DNA of 64,000 nt from Solimonas marina (GTDB lineage Bacteria; Pseudomonadota; Gammaproteobacteria; Nevskiales; Nevskiaceae). Each line of letters starts with the position of its first letter. The stretch's first letter is position 1. The notes below the pieces were generated by a model. The model saw only the letters and a list, made by a program, of their open reading frames with translations, was not told the origin of the DNA and made no database searches. The stretch spans positions 620,001 to 684,000 of the forward strand of contig NZ_JAAVXB010000001.1 in assembly GCF_012241385.1 (NCBI RefSeq), given 5' to 3'. This document shows positions 15,242 to 23,070 of this stretch, in pieces. The translations under genes and the position numbers were made by a program.

Positions 15242-15721
15242 ATGAAACCCCGTCACCTGATCGTCCCCTTCGCCGTGGCCAGCGTGTTTGCCATCGCCGC
15301 TTGCCACCAGAAGCCGCAGGTCGATCCGGCGATCGAAGCCGCCATCAAGACGCGCCACGACGGGTTCAAACAGATCGGCGGCGCGATGAAGAAGATCGGC
15401 GACACGCTCAAGAGCGGCGGCAGCCTCAACCCGGAGCTGACCGAAGCGGCGCACACCATGAATCAGGAAGCGGTCAAGATCAAAGACTGGTTCCCGGCCG
15501 GCTCCGGCCCGGAAAGCGGTCTGAAGACCGGCGCCAAGCCGGAGATCTGGGAGAAGCCCGATGAATTCGCGCAGAAGCGCGATGCGCTGGTGACGGAAGT
15601 CGGCAAGCTGACGGCCGCCGCCGATGCCGGCGACGCGGCTGGCTTCGCCGAGCAGGTGCCGGCGGTCGGCCAGGCCTGCAAGAGCTGCCACGAAGAGTTC
15701 CGCAACAAGGACGAGCACTAA
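15242..15721 (+). CDS. Cytochrome c' -like protein with lipoprotein signal
   Basis: A 159-aa c-type cytochrome of the c' (cytochrome_C_2) family: a mostly helical domain with the heme-binding C146-K-S-C-H150 close to the C-terminus, followed by EEFR as usual. The N-terminus has a signal with a lipobox-like IAAC21, implying lipid anchoring; most cytochromes c' are soluble periplasmic proteins. They bind NO and may detoxify it or carry electrons. AAGGAG lies 9 nt before the start. The cytochrome b561 gene follows by 24 nt, so the two are probably one operon and may exchange electrons. Confidence 0.88.
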   Translation: MKPRHLIVPFAVASVFAIAACHQKPQVDPAIEAAIKTRHDGFKQIGGAMKKIGDTLKSGGSLNPELTEAAHTMNQEAVKIKDWFPAGSGPESGLKTGAKPEIWEKPDEFAQKRDALVTEVGKLTAAADAGDAAGFAEQVPAVGQACKSCHEEFRNKDEH

Positions 15722-15745
15722 AAGCGCGACATCGGCGCCCGCTGC

Positions 15746-16408
15746 ATGAACGGGGCATCCACGCGTCGCGTCTGGGACCTGCCGACACGGCTGTTCCACC
15801 TGGCGTTGATCGCGCTGTTCGCGTTCTCTTGGTGGAGCGCCGAAAACGGTGAGCTGCGTTGGCACCGCTGGTCCGGCTACACGGTGCTGACGCTGCTGCT
15901 GTTTCGCCTGTTCTGGGGCTTTGCCGGCAGTACGACCGCGCGCTTCGTCCAGTTCGTCCGCGGCCCGCGCGCATTCGTGATGTATGCGCGCGGGCTGCTG
16001 ACGCGGGATGCCGCGCCCAGCTTGGGGCACAACCCGATGGGCGGCTGGAGCGTGCTGGCCATGCTGCTGCTGTTGCTGGTACAGACCGGGACCGGCCTGT
16101 TCGCGGTCGATACCGACGGTGTCGAATCCGGGCCGTTGTCGCACTTCGTCAGTTTCGATGCCGGCCGCACCCTTGCCGAGTTGCACGAGACCTCGTTCAA
16201 CCTGTTGCTGGTGCTGATCGGCCTGCACATCGCCGTCGTGCTGTTCTATCTGCTCTACCGTCGCGACAACCTCATCACGCCGATGCTCAGCGGGCGCAAA
16301 CGCCTCGCTGCCGATCCGGCGCTGCGCTTCGCGTCACCGGCGCTCGCCGCGCTGCTGCTGGTGGTTGCTGCGGCGCTGGTCGCGGCGCTGGTGTTCGGCC
16401 TCGGTTGA
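15746..16408 (+). CDS. Cytochrome b561 family membrane protein
   Basis: A 220-aa di-heme b-type cytochrome with four to five predicted helices. Candidate heme-ligand histidines lie in TRLFHLALIALF (helix 1), RWHRWSGYTVL (near residue 38), ELHETSFNLLLVLIGLHIAVV (near 149-167). This is the Ni-hydrogenase/b561-type family that shuttles electrons between the quinone pool and a periplasmic c-type cytochrome. The gene directly follows the cytochrome c' gene, and such b561/c' pairs are common in proteobacteria. The start at 15746 gives MNGASTRRVWDLPTRLFH; WDLPTRLFHL is typical of the family N-terminus. Confidence 0.9.
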   Translation: MNGASTRRVWDLPTRLFHLALIALFAFSWWSAENGELRWHRWSGYTVLTLLLFRLFWGFAGSTTARFVQFVRGPRAFVMYARGLLTRDAAPSLGHNPMGGWSVLAMLLLLLVQTGTGLFAVDTDGVESGPLSHFVSFDAGRTLAELHETSFNLLLVLIGLHIAVVLFYLLYRRDNLITPMLSGRKRLAADPALRFASPALAALLLVVAAALVAALVFGLG

Positions 16409-16424
16409 GCGGCGGCTCCAGGGT

Positions 16425-17411
16425 CTAATCGGCGAACGCGTCGGCGATCAACGCATAAGAGCGCAGGCGCGCGGCGTGATCGTAGATGTTGCTGGCAATC
16501 ATCACTTCGTCGGCCTGCGTTTCTTCCGCCATCGCTTCGATGCGCACGCGAATCTGGGCCGGCGTGCCGACCAGCGTGCGGGCGCGCACGTCGGCCAGCG
16601 CCTCGAGCTCGAACGCGTTGTACGGATAGGCGAGCGCCTCTTCCGGGCTCGGCAGCGGCAGGAAGCGGCCGCTGTGAATGCGCAGCCAAGCCAGCTCCAT
16701 CGTCGACGCCAGCCGCTGCGCTTCTTCTTCGCTTGGCGCACAAATCGCGGCGATGCCGAGGATGGCATGCGGCGCCGCGAACTGCGGCGAAGGCTGGAAG
16801 GCCCGGCGATACGCCAGCATCGCCGGCGCCGGCGGGGCCGGCGAGAAGTGCGCGGCGAAGCTATAGCCCATGCCGCCCGCGCCGGCCATTTGCGCGCTGG
16901 CGCCGCTGGAGCCGAGCAGCCAGATCGGTGGCAGGCTCACGCCGGACGGCTCGGCGTGGACCGCGTCGAAGCGCGACGGCGCCGTGCCGCTCGAATAGCG
17001 CTGCAATTCGTCCAGATGCTGCGCGAACAGCTCGCCGCGCGCGGCGCGCAACGCCAGGCTGGCGCCGGGCACGCCGCCCGGCGCGCGGCCGATGCCCAGG
17101 TCGATGCGGCCCGGATGCAGGGCTTCGAGCGTATGAAAGTTCTCGGCGACCTTCAGCGGCGAGTGGTTCGGCAGCATGATGCCGCCGGAGCCGAGATGAA
17201 TCGTCGTCGTCGCAGCGGCGCTGTTGGCGATGAGGATTTCCGGCGCGCTGCTGGCGACGCTGGGCATCGCATGGTGTTCGGCGTACCAGACGCGGCGGTA
17301 GCCCAGGCGCTCGCCGTGCTGTGCCAGGTCGACGGTGCGGCGGACGACGACCGGCGCGGCGGTACCCTCTGGAACGGGGGCGAGATCGAGAATGGAGAGG
17401 GGGATGCTCAT
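16425..17411 (-). CDS. LLM class flavin-dependent oxidoreductase
   Basis: A 328-aa bacterial-luciferase-like monooxygenase (LLM family, luxA/YhbW-like group). It starts MSIPLSILDLAPVPEGTAAP, the usual opening of the MsnO8-type subfamily, which favours 17411 over an upstream in-frame ATG. Motifs include RVWYAEHHAMPSVASSAPE near residue 42, GSGGIMLPNHSPLKVAENFHTLEALHPGRIDLGIGRAPG near 74-112 and a C-terminal DEVMIASNIYD. Substrate unknown. Its 5' end is 133 nt from hisB on the other strand. GT-x-ACCGATCGGT-x-AC (17431-17446), just upstream of the start, is an imperfect palindrome. Confidence 0.88.
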   Translation of the reverse strand: MSIPLSILDLAPVPEGTAAPVVVRRTVDLAQHGERLGYRRVWYAEHHAMPSVASSAPEILIANSAAATTTIHLGSGGIMLPNHSPLKVAENFHTLEALHPGRIDLGIGRAPGGVPGASLALRAARGELFAQHLDELQRYSSGTAPSRFDAVHAEPSGVSLPPIWLLGSSGASAQMAGAGGMGYSFAAHFSPAPPAPAMLAYRRAFQPSPQFAAPHAILGIAAICAPSEEEAQRLASTMELAWLRIHSGRFLPLPSPEEALAYPYNAFELEALADVRARTLVGTPAQIRVRIEAMAEETQADEVMIASNIYDHAARLRSYALIADAFAD

Positions 17412-17487
17412 GCCGGTATTGTCGCGCAAAGTTACCGATCGGTCACGTCCCGGCATTGGACGCCGGCACCGGCCAATCGCCGGCTGA

Positions 17488-17516
17488 TTCAAATTTACCC
17501 AGTAGCGGAGTATTCT
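17488..17516 (+). promoter_or_regulatory. Possible promoter of the his-tat operon
   Basis: TTCAAA (17488-17493) and TATTCT (17511-17516), 17 nt apart, are the best sigma-70-like pair in the short AT-rich stretch before hisB; each matches 4 of 6 consensus bases. The start codon is 29 nt beyond the -10. Confidence 0.35.
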
Positions 17517-17544
17517 TTGCGCCCTTTTGCCAGCCGCGACCGCG

Positions 17545-18138
17545 ATGGCCGTCCGTACCGCCAGCATCGAACGCCGTACCAGTGAGACGCAGATTCGCGT
17601 GGCTATCAATCTCGATGGCAGCGGTGTCGTGCGTCTCGCCAGTGGCGTGCCGTTCCTCGATCACATGCTGGACCAGATCGCACGGCACGGCCTGATCGAC
17701 CTCGAGGTCGAGGCCAATGGCGACCGTCACATCGACGATCACCACACCGTCGAAGACATTGGCATCACGCTCGGCCAGGCATTCGCCGAGGCGATCGGCG
17801 ACAAGAAGGGCATCGTCCGTTACGGGCACAGCTACGTGCCGCTCGACGAGGCACTGTCGCGCGTCGTCGTCGATTTCTCCGGACGCCCGGGGCTCGAGTA
17901 TTTCGTCGAGTTTCCGCGCGCGCGCATCGGCGAGTTCGATGTCGACCTGTTCCGCGAGTTCTTCCAGGGCTTCGTCAATCATGCGCGCGTGACGCTGCAT
18001 ATCGACAACCTGCGCGGCCGCAATGCGCACCACATCATCGAGACCATCTTCAAGGCATTCGGCCGTGCATTGCGCATGGCCGCGAGCCGCGACGAGCGGC
18101 TTGGCGACGTGACGCCGTCGACGAAGGGTAGCCTCTAG
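17545..18138 (+). CDS. hisB: Imidazoleglycerol-phosphate dehydratase
   Basis: A 197-aa monofunctional HisB. Metal-binding motifs are seen: [13 protein letters not shown] near residue 39, [11 protein letters not shown] near 65, and the symmetric [19 protein letters not shown] near 160. It dehydrates imidazole glycerol phosphate to imidazole acetol phosphate in histidine synthesis. The phosphatase half of enterobacterial HisB is absent. The ATG at 17545 fits the family N-terminus ([16 protein letters not shown]); a TTG six codons upstream is less likely. No clear Shine-Dalgarno sequence. It opens the hisBHAFE-tatABC string. Confidence 0.96.
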   Translation: MAVRTASIERRTSETQIRVAINLDGSGVVRLASGVPFLDHMLDQIARHGLIDLEVEANGDRHIDDHHTVEDIGITLGQAFAEAIGDKKGIVRYGHSYVPLDEALSRVVVDFSGRPGLEYFVEFPRARIGEFDVDLFREFFQGFVNHARVTLHIDNLRGRNAHHIIETIFKAFGRALRMAASRDERLGDVTPSTKGSL

Positions 18139-18213
18139 ACGTGATCCACCTCCCGCTTGTTGCCGGCGCTGCGAGCGCCGCCTGACGACGCGCCACCCGA
18201 CTTTTTATCCGTT

Positions 18214-18855
18214 ATGGCAGCGATCGGCGTCATCGACTACGGCATGGGTAATCTGCACTCGCTCGGCAAGGCGCTGGAGCGCGTGTCCGGTGCGGGCCGC
18301 GTCATCATCAGCTACGACCCGGATGAGCTGCTCAAATGCGACCGTCTGGTGCTGCCCGGTGTCGGCGGCGTCCGCGAGTGCATGAAGGAGCTGGAGCGGC
18401 TCGAGCTCAACGAGCTGGTCGCCGAGGCCGCGCGCACCAAGCCGCTGCTCGGTATCTGCCTGGGCATGCAGGTCATGCTCGAATGGAGCGACGAGAACGG
18501 TGGCGTGCCGGCGCTAGGACTGTTCCCCGGCCGCGTGTCGCGCTTTCCCGACCCGCCGGAAGACGGCTCGCCGAACCGCCTGAAAGTCCCGCACATGGGC
18601 TGGAACCGCGTGCGTCAGACGCGCCCGCACCCGCTCTGGGAAGGCATCCCCGATGATGCCTGGTTCTATTTCGTGCACAGCTATCATGCGGTGCCGGCCA
18701 ATCCCGAACACGTCATCGGCAGCACCGACTACGGCCAGACCTTCGCGTCGGCACTGGCGCGCGACAATATCGCGGCGTTCCAGTTTCACCCGGAAAAGTC
18801 GCAGAACCACGGGATGCTGCTGCTCGCCAACTTCACGCAATGGGATCCGAGCTAA
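18214..18855 (+). CDS. hisH: Imidazole glycerol phosphate synthase, glutamine amidotransferase subunit
   Basis: A 213-aa class I glutamine amidotransferase. It has GVIDYGMGNLHSL at the N-terminus, the nucleophile C82 in LLGICLGMQ and the His/Glu of the triad in QFHPEKS near residue 190. It produces ammonia for HisF in the HisH-HisF synthase, the step that splits AICAR from the histidine branch. The start at 18214 is preferred over an upstream in-frame codon because family members begin with the IGVIDYG strand. It lies 75 nt after hisB. Confidence 0.96.
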   Translation: MAAIGVIDYGMGNLHSLGKALERVSGAGRVIISYDPDELLKCDRLVLPGVGGVRECMKELERLELNELVAEAARTKPLLGICLGMQVMLEWSDENGGVPALGLFPGRVSRFPDPPEDGSPNRLKVPHMGWNRVRQTRPHPLWEGIPDDAWFYFVHSYHAVPANPEHVIGSTDYGQTFASALARDNIAAFQFHPEKSQNHGMLLLANFTQWDPS

Positions 18856-18921
18856 GCCCGCGAATCGACTGACATCACGGCCATTGCGCTTGCTATGCCC
18901 GCGCGAATTCAGGCAGAGTGT

Positions 18922-18954
18922 GGCGAACATCAGGTTCGCCCGACCGCCTTTTTT
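18922..18954 (+). terminator. Hairpin followed by T-run between hisH and hisA
   Basis: GGCGAAC (18922-18928) and GTTCGCC (18934-18940) form a 7-bp stem with a 5-nt loop. Eight nt (CGACCGCC) separate it from TTTTTT (18949-18954). The gap is too long for a textbook terminator. It could be a weak intra-operon terminator, a processing site, or the end of a hisBH segment before a hisA promoter. Confidence 0.3.
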
Positions 18955-19024
18955 CATACGTTATTCACGCCCAGGCTCGATTCTTTTCTCCGAACCGACT
19001 CCACCTGACTACCTGTAGCAGCTC

Positions 19025-19750
19025 ATGCTGTTAATACCCGCGATTGACCTCAAAGGCGGCCAGTGCGTACGTTTGCGCCAAGGCCGGATGGATGATGCGA
19101 CCGTCTTCTCCGACGATCCGGCATCGATGGCCCGGCGCTGGGCCGACGAAGGTGCCGAGCGCATCCACGTCGTCGATCTCGACGGTGCGTTCAAGGGGCA
19201 GCCCGTCAACCTCAAGGTGGTTGAAGACATCGTCAACGCCGTTGACGTGCCGGTGCAGGTCGGTGGTGGCATCCGTGACGAAGAGACGGTGCAGCGCTAT
19301 CTGAATGCCGGCGTGCAGTACGTCATCATCGGCACCAAGGCGATCAACGCGCCGCACTTTCTGCACGACCTCTGCCTCGAATTCCCGCGTCACGTCATCG
19401 TCAGCCTTGATGCCAAGGACGGCCGCGTGGCGCTCAATGGCTGGGCCAAGGTCACCGGCCACGACGTGGTCGAGACCGCCATCCACTGCGAACGCGACGG
19501 TGTCGAGGCGATCATCTACACCGATATCTCGCGCGACGGCATGATGCAGGGCTTCAATGCCGAATCGACGAGCCATCTGGCGCGTGCGCTGAAGACGCCG
19601 GTGCTGGCGTCGGGTGGCGTGTCCAGCCTCGACGACATTCGTCGTCTCAAGGAGATCGAGGGCGACGGTGTCGCTGGTGCCGTCATCGGCCGCGCGCTCT
19701 ATGAAGGCAGCCTCGACTTCAAGGAAGCCGTCAAGATCGCCAAGGGCTAA
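19025..19750 (+). CDS. hisA: Phosphoribosylformimino-5-aminoimidazole carboxamide ribotide isomerase
   Basis: A 241-aa (beta/alpha)8 barrel. The general-base Asp is in [10 protein letters not shown] near residue 8, the second catalytic Asp in the [15 protein letters not shown] block near 160-175, and the phosphate loops VQVGGGIRD and [11 protein letters not shown] are present. It isomerises ProFAR to PRFAR. The 169-nt gap after hisH is the longest within the his string and carries a hairpin; hisF follows 47 nt downstream. Confidence 0.97.
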   Translation: MLLIPAIDLKGGQCVRLRQGRMDDATVFSDDPASMARRWADEGAERIHVVDLDGAFKGQPVNLKVVEDIVNAVDVPVQVGGGIRDEETVQRYLNAGVQYVIIGTKAINAPHFLHDLCLEFPRHVIVSLDAKDGRVALNGWAKVTGHDVVETAIHCERDGVEAIIYTDISRDGMMQGFNAESTSHLARALKTPVLASGGVSSLDDIRRLKEIEGDGVAGAVIGRALYEGSLDFKEAVKIAKG

Positions 19751-19797
19751 AGCCTGAAAGCGCCCCGACGCATCAGTTTTACCGCGGAATTCTCGAT

Positions 19798-20568
19798 ATG
19801 CTGGCAAAACGCATCATTCCCTGTCTCGATATCGACCGCGGCCGCGTCGTCAAGGGCATCAAGTTCGAGGACGTGCAGGACGCCGGCGATCCGGTCGAAG
19901 TGGCGCGCAAGTACGACGCGCAGGGCGCCGACGAGCTGGTCTTCCTCGATATCACCGCCTCGGTCGACGATCGCCCGACGCTGTTCCAGACCGTCGAGGC
20001 CGTCGCCCGGCAGATTTACATCCCGCTGACGGTCGGCGGCGGCGTGCGCAATTGCGCCGACGTTCGCGCCCTGCTGTCGGCCGGTGCCGACAAGGTCAGC
20101 ATCAACACTTCGGCCGTCGAGAACCCGGACTTCGTCAGTGAAGCCGGCGCGCGTTATGGCGTGCAGTGCATCGTCGTCGCCATCGACGCCAAGCGCGTCA
20201 ACAAGAAGAAAGAGCCGGTGCGCTGGGAAGTGTTCACGCATGGTGGCCGCAAGTCGACCGGGCTTGACGCCATCGAGTGGGCGCGGCTGATCGTGCAGAA
20301 GGGCGCCGGCGAGCTGCTGGTGACCAGCATCGACCGCGACGGCACCAAGGGTGGCTACGACAACGAGCTGCTGCATGCGATTTCCGATGCGGTCAGCGTG
20401 CCCGTTATTGCTTCCGGCGGCGTTGGCACGCTTGAGCATCTGTACGACGGCTTCCACGACGGCGGTGTCGATGCGGTGCTGGCGGCGAGCATCTTCCATC
20501 AGGGCACGTACAGTGTCGGCGAAGCCAAGCAGTACCTGAGCAACCGGGGCGTGCTGGTCCGCAGCTGA
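19798..20568 (+). CDS. hisF: Imidazole glycerol phosphate synthase, cyclase subunit
   Basis: A 256-aa barrel, the usual HisF length. Catalytic Asp residues lie in [15 protein letters not shown] (D11) and [11 protein letters not shown] (D130). Phosphate-binding GGG/GGV loops ([15 protein letters not shown]) are present. With HisH it closes the imidazole ring from PRFAR and ammonia, releasing AICAR. The gene is followed after 65 nt directly by hisE; the hisI normally found here in many proteobacteria is missing. Confidence 0.97.
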   Translation: MLAKRIIPCLDIDRGRVVKGIKFEDVQDAGDPVEVARKYDAQGADELVFLDITASVDDRPTLFQTVEAVARQIYIPLTVGGGVRNCADVRALLSAGADKVSINTSAVENPDFVSEAGARYGVQCIVVAIDAKRVNKKKEPVRWEVFTHGGRKSTGLDAIEWARLIVQKGAGELLVTSIDRDGTKGGYDNELLHAISDAVSVPVIASGGVGTLEHLYDGFHDGGVDAVLAASIFHQGTYSVGEAKQYLSNRGVLVRS

Positions 20569-20633
20569 CGGCGCACGCCGCATCGCGCGTCCGGCGTACA
20601 CTGTCGGCCCCGCCCCCTTCACGGATCATCATC

Positions 20634-20963
20634 GTGTCTTCGCCCTCCGACGTACTGTCACAGCTGTTTGCGACGCTCGAGTCGCGCAAGGGCGCGGATC
20701 CCAAGGCTTCTTACGTCGCCAGCCTCTACGCCAAGGGCGTTGACGCAATCGCCAAGAAGGTGGGTGAGGAAGCCGCGGAGACGATCATCGCCGCCAAGAA
20801 CGACGACGACCACGCCTTCGTCTACGAGCTGGCGGATCTTTGGTTTCACAGTCTGGTGCTGCTCGCGCAGCGCGGGCTGCCGCTTGATACGCTGAGCGAC
20901 GAACTGGCGCGCCGTTTCGGCACGTCGGGGCATGCCGAGAAGGCTGCCCGCACATCATCCTGA
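20634..20963 (+). CDS. hisE: Phosphoribosyl-ATP pyrophosphatase
   Basis: A 109-aa stand-alone HisE of the MazG/all-alpha NTP pyrophosphohydrolase fold. The metal-binding motif [15 protein letters not shown] (ExxE) near residue 42 and [14 protein letters not shown] (ExxD) near 63 are intact. It hydrolyses PR-ATP to PR-AMP, the second histidine step. The start is GTG at 20634. No HisI domain is fused. It is followed by tatA after 14 nt, the hisE-tatABC linkage known in other gamma- and betaproteobacteria. Confidence 0.95.
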   Translation: MSSPSDVLSQLFATLESRKGADPKASYVASLYAKGVDAIAKKVGEEAAETIIAAKNDDDHAFVYELADLWFHSLVLLAQRGLPLDTLSDELARRFGTSGHAEKAARTSS

Positions 20964-20977
20964 AAGAGGAGTCCGAC

Positions 20978-21205
20978 ATGGGTTCACTGAGCATCTGGCA
21001 CTGGCTGATCGTCCTGGCGATCGTCATCCTCATTTTCGGCACCAAGAAGCTGCGCAACGCCGGCGGCGACATCGGTTCGGCGGTCAAGAACTTCAAGCAG
21101 TCGATGAAGGAAGGCGAAGAAAACGCGCCGAAGACGGCCGAGCAGCTCGCGCAGGACAACAAGACCACCAGCGAATCGCGCGAGCGCGAGCAGTCGCGCA
21201 ACTGA
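20978..21205 (+). CDS. tatA: Sec-independent translocase subunit TatA
   Basis: A 75-aa TatA: a short N-terminal membrane helix ([15 protein letters not shown]), the hinge [21 protein letters not shown] and an amphipathic then charged tail. TatA oligomers form the translocation pathway for folded, often cofactor-bearing proteins at the inner membrane. AGGAG lies 7 nt before the ATG. tatB follows by 25 nt. Confidence 0.96.
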   Translation: MGSLSIWHWLIVLAIVILIFGTKKLRNAGGDIGSAVKNFKQSMKEGEENAPKTAEQLAQDNKTTSESREREQSRN

Positions 21206-21230
21206 TCCGCGCGGCACTCGCCGGTCTGCC

Positions 21231-21605
21231 ATGTTCGATATCGGGTTCTCCGAGCTGCTGCTGTGCTTCCTCGTCGCGCTGGTCGTGCTGGGGCCGGAGA
21301 AGTTGCCCAAGCTCGCGCGCACGCTCGGTCGCTGGACCGGGCAGGCCAAGGGCTATCTGCGCAATCTGACCGACGAGCTCGATCGCGAGGCGCAGCTTTC
21401 CGAGTTGCGCAAGCAGCTCGACGACGCCAAGCAGGCCATGAAGGAAGGCGCGGACTCGTTTCGCGACACCGTGAAGAAGGAAACGGACTCCTTCCGCGAC
21501 ACGGTGCGCAAGGAGACCGACGAGGTCCACAAGTCCTATCAGGGCGGCGAGCACGACGCGCAGCCGGCGTCGCCGACCCCCGAACCTACTGATCCCAAGC
21601 CGTGA
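21231..21605 (+). CDS. tatB: Sec-independent translocase subunit TatB
   Basis: A 124-aa TatB, with the MFDIGFSELLLCFLVALVVLGPEKLP opening in which the E/GPEKLP hinge is diagnostic. A long amphipathic helix follows. Residues 75-85 and 86-96 are a near-perfect tandem repeat (DSFRDTVKKET, DSFRDTVRKET), extending the helical region. With TatC it forms the receptor for twin-arginine signal peptides. Its stop overlaps the tatC GTG start by 4 nt (GTGA). Confidence 0.96.
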   Translation: MFDIGFSELLLCFLVALVVLGPEKLPKLARTLGRWTGQAKGYLRNLTDELDREAQLSELRKQLDDAKQAMKEGADSFRDTVKKETDSFRDTVRKETDEVHKSYQGGEHDAQPASPTPEPTDPKP

Positions 21606-22366
21606 GCGAAGAAACCGAGGGCGGCGCCGAACAGCCCTTGATGGCGCATCTGCTCGAGCTGCGATCGCGGCTGCTGCGAGTCGTGGTCGGCGTGCTGGTG
21701 CTGTTCATCCCGATGAGCTTTTTCGCCAAGCAGATCTATTCGCTGCTGGCCGAGCCGATGCTCAAGCTGCTGCCGGCCGGCAGCTCGATGATCGCCACCG
21801 AAGTCGCCTCGCCGTTTTTCGCGCCGATCAAGCTGTCGGCGGTGGTCGCGTTCGCACTGGCGATGCCGTGGACGCTGTGGCAGGTCTGGTCCTTCGTGGC
21901 ACCGGGCCTGTACAAGAGCGAGAAGCGCCTGGTCGCGCCGCTGATGGCGTCGAGCACCTTGCTGTTCTACGCCGGCATCTCGTTCGCCTATTTCTTCGTA
22001 TTGCCGACGGTCTTCCACTTCATGGTCACGGTCGCCCCGCAGGGCGTCGCGGTAATGACCGACATCAGCAAGTACCTGGACTTCGTGCTGACGATCTTCA
22101 TCGCCTTTGGCCTCGCGTTTGAAACGCCGGTGGCGCTGGTGCTGATCGTCAAGACCGGCTTTGTGACGCCGAAGCAGCTGTCGGCCAACCGCCAGTACGT
22201 GCTGGTCGGCGCGTTCGTGGTTGGTGCGATCTTCACGCCACCGGATATCGTCTCGCAGATCATGCTGGCGGTCCCGGTTTACCTGCTGTTCGAACTCGGC
22301 ATCATCGCCGCGCGCATTCTCGTGCCGGAGTCGGCTGCCGTGGACGAGCAGCGCGAGCAAGGCTGA
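21602..22366 (+). CDS. tatC: Sec-independent translocase subunit TatC
   Basis: A 254-aa protein with six membrane helices. MAHLLELRSRLLRVVVGV near residue 14 is the cytoplasmic region that contacts the twin-arginine signal, and FVAPGLYKSEKRLVAPLM near residue 98 and the LPTVFHF / GLAFETPVALVL blocks are characteristic. The start is GTG at 21602, translationally coupled to tatB. It ends the his-tat string; the response-regulator gene begins only 5 nt later, so read-through is likely. Confidence 0.96.
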   Translation: MSEETEGGAEQPLMAHLLELRSRLLRVVVGVLVLFIPMSFFAKQIYSLLAEPMLKLLPAGSSMIATEVASPFFAPIKLSAVVAFALAMPWTLWQVWSFVAPGLYKSEKRLVAPLMASSTLLFYAGISFAYFFVLPTVFHFMVTVAPQGVAVMTDISKYLDFVLTIFIAFGLAFETPVALVLIVKTGFVTPKQLSANRQYVLVGAFVVGAIFTPPDIVSQIMLAVPVYLLFELGIIAARILVPESAAVDEQREQG

Positions 22367-22371
22367 TCGCC

Positions 22372-23070
22372 ATGCGCGTGCTCCTCATCGAGGACAACGC
22401 CGATCTCGCCGCCAATGTTGGCGACTATCTCGAAGCACTGGGTCATAGCGTCGACTTCGCTTACGACGGCCCATCCGGCCTGACCGCGGCTGCGGCCGAT
22501 CAGGCCGATGTGCTGATCCTCGACCGCTTGTTACCGGGCTTCGACGGCGCCACGCTGTGCCGGCGCCTGCGCAGCGAATACGGCATCGCCGTGCCGGTCC
22601 TGATGCTGACGGCCATGGACGCCGTCGACGATCGCGTATCGGGTCTCGACAGCGGCGCCGACGACTATCTGGTCAAGCCGTTCGCGCTGGCCGAACTGGT
22701 GGCGCGCATGCAGGCCCTGCACCGCCGCGCCAGTGGCGCTGTCGCCGCCGGCGCGCTGCATGTCGCCGATCTCGAATACGACCCGCGCACGATGGAAGCG
22801 CGGCGTGCCGGCCAGCTGCTGCAGCTCAATCGCACCATGCGCCGGCTGCTTGATTTTCTGATGCGCCAGGACGGCCGCATCGTGTCGCGCCACGAGCTCG
22901 AATACCTGCTGTGGGGCGACGACGTGCCGGACGGCGACGTGCTGAGGGCGCACATGCATGCGCTGCGCAACGTCATCGACAAGCCGTTCCCGGTCAAGTT
23001 GCTGCATACCTTGCGCGGTTCCGGCTTTCGTCTGGCGGTGACGGACGTCGCGCATGACGACGACTGCTGA
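22372..23070 (+). CDS. OmpR-family response regulator
   Basis: A 232-aa two-domain regulator. The receiver domain has E7/D8, the phosphoacceptor D51 in LILDRLLPGFDG, T in LMLTAMD and K in LVKPFALAEL. The C-terminal winged helix (about residues 125-225) has the HELEYLLWGDDVPDGDVLRAHMHALRNVIDKPF recognition region of OmpR/PhoB proteins. It starts 5 nt after tatC and overlaps the sensor kinase gene by 17 nt. Its regulon is unknown; the iron-cassette genes downstream are candidates. Confidence 0.93.
   Translation: MRVLLIEDNADLAANVGDYLEALGHSVDFAYDGPSGLTAAAADQADVLILDRLLPGFDGATLCRRLRSEYGIAVPVLMLTAMDAVDDRVSGLDSGADDYLVKPFALAELVARMQALHRRASGAVAAGALHVADLEYDPRTMEARRAGQLLQLNRTMRRLLDFLMRQDGRIVSRHELEYLLWGDDVPDGDVLRAHMHALRNVIDKPFPVKLLHTLRGSGFRLAVTDVAHDDDC

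Noticed and set aside
18922-18954. A histidine attenuator in the hisH-hisA gap
   Set aside because: There is a hairpin and T-run but no leader peptide rich in His codons and no alternative pairing, so I do not call an attenuator.
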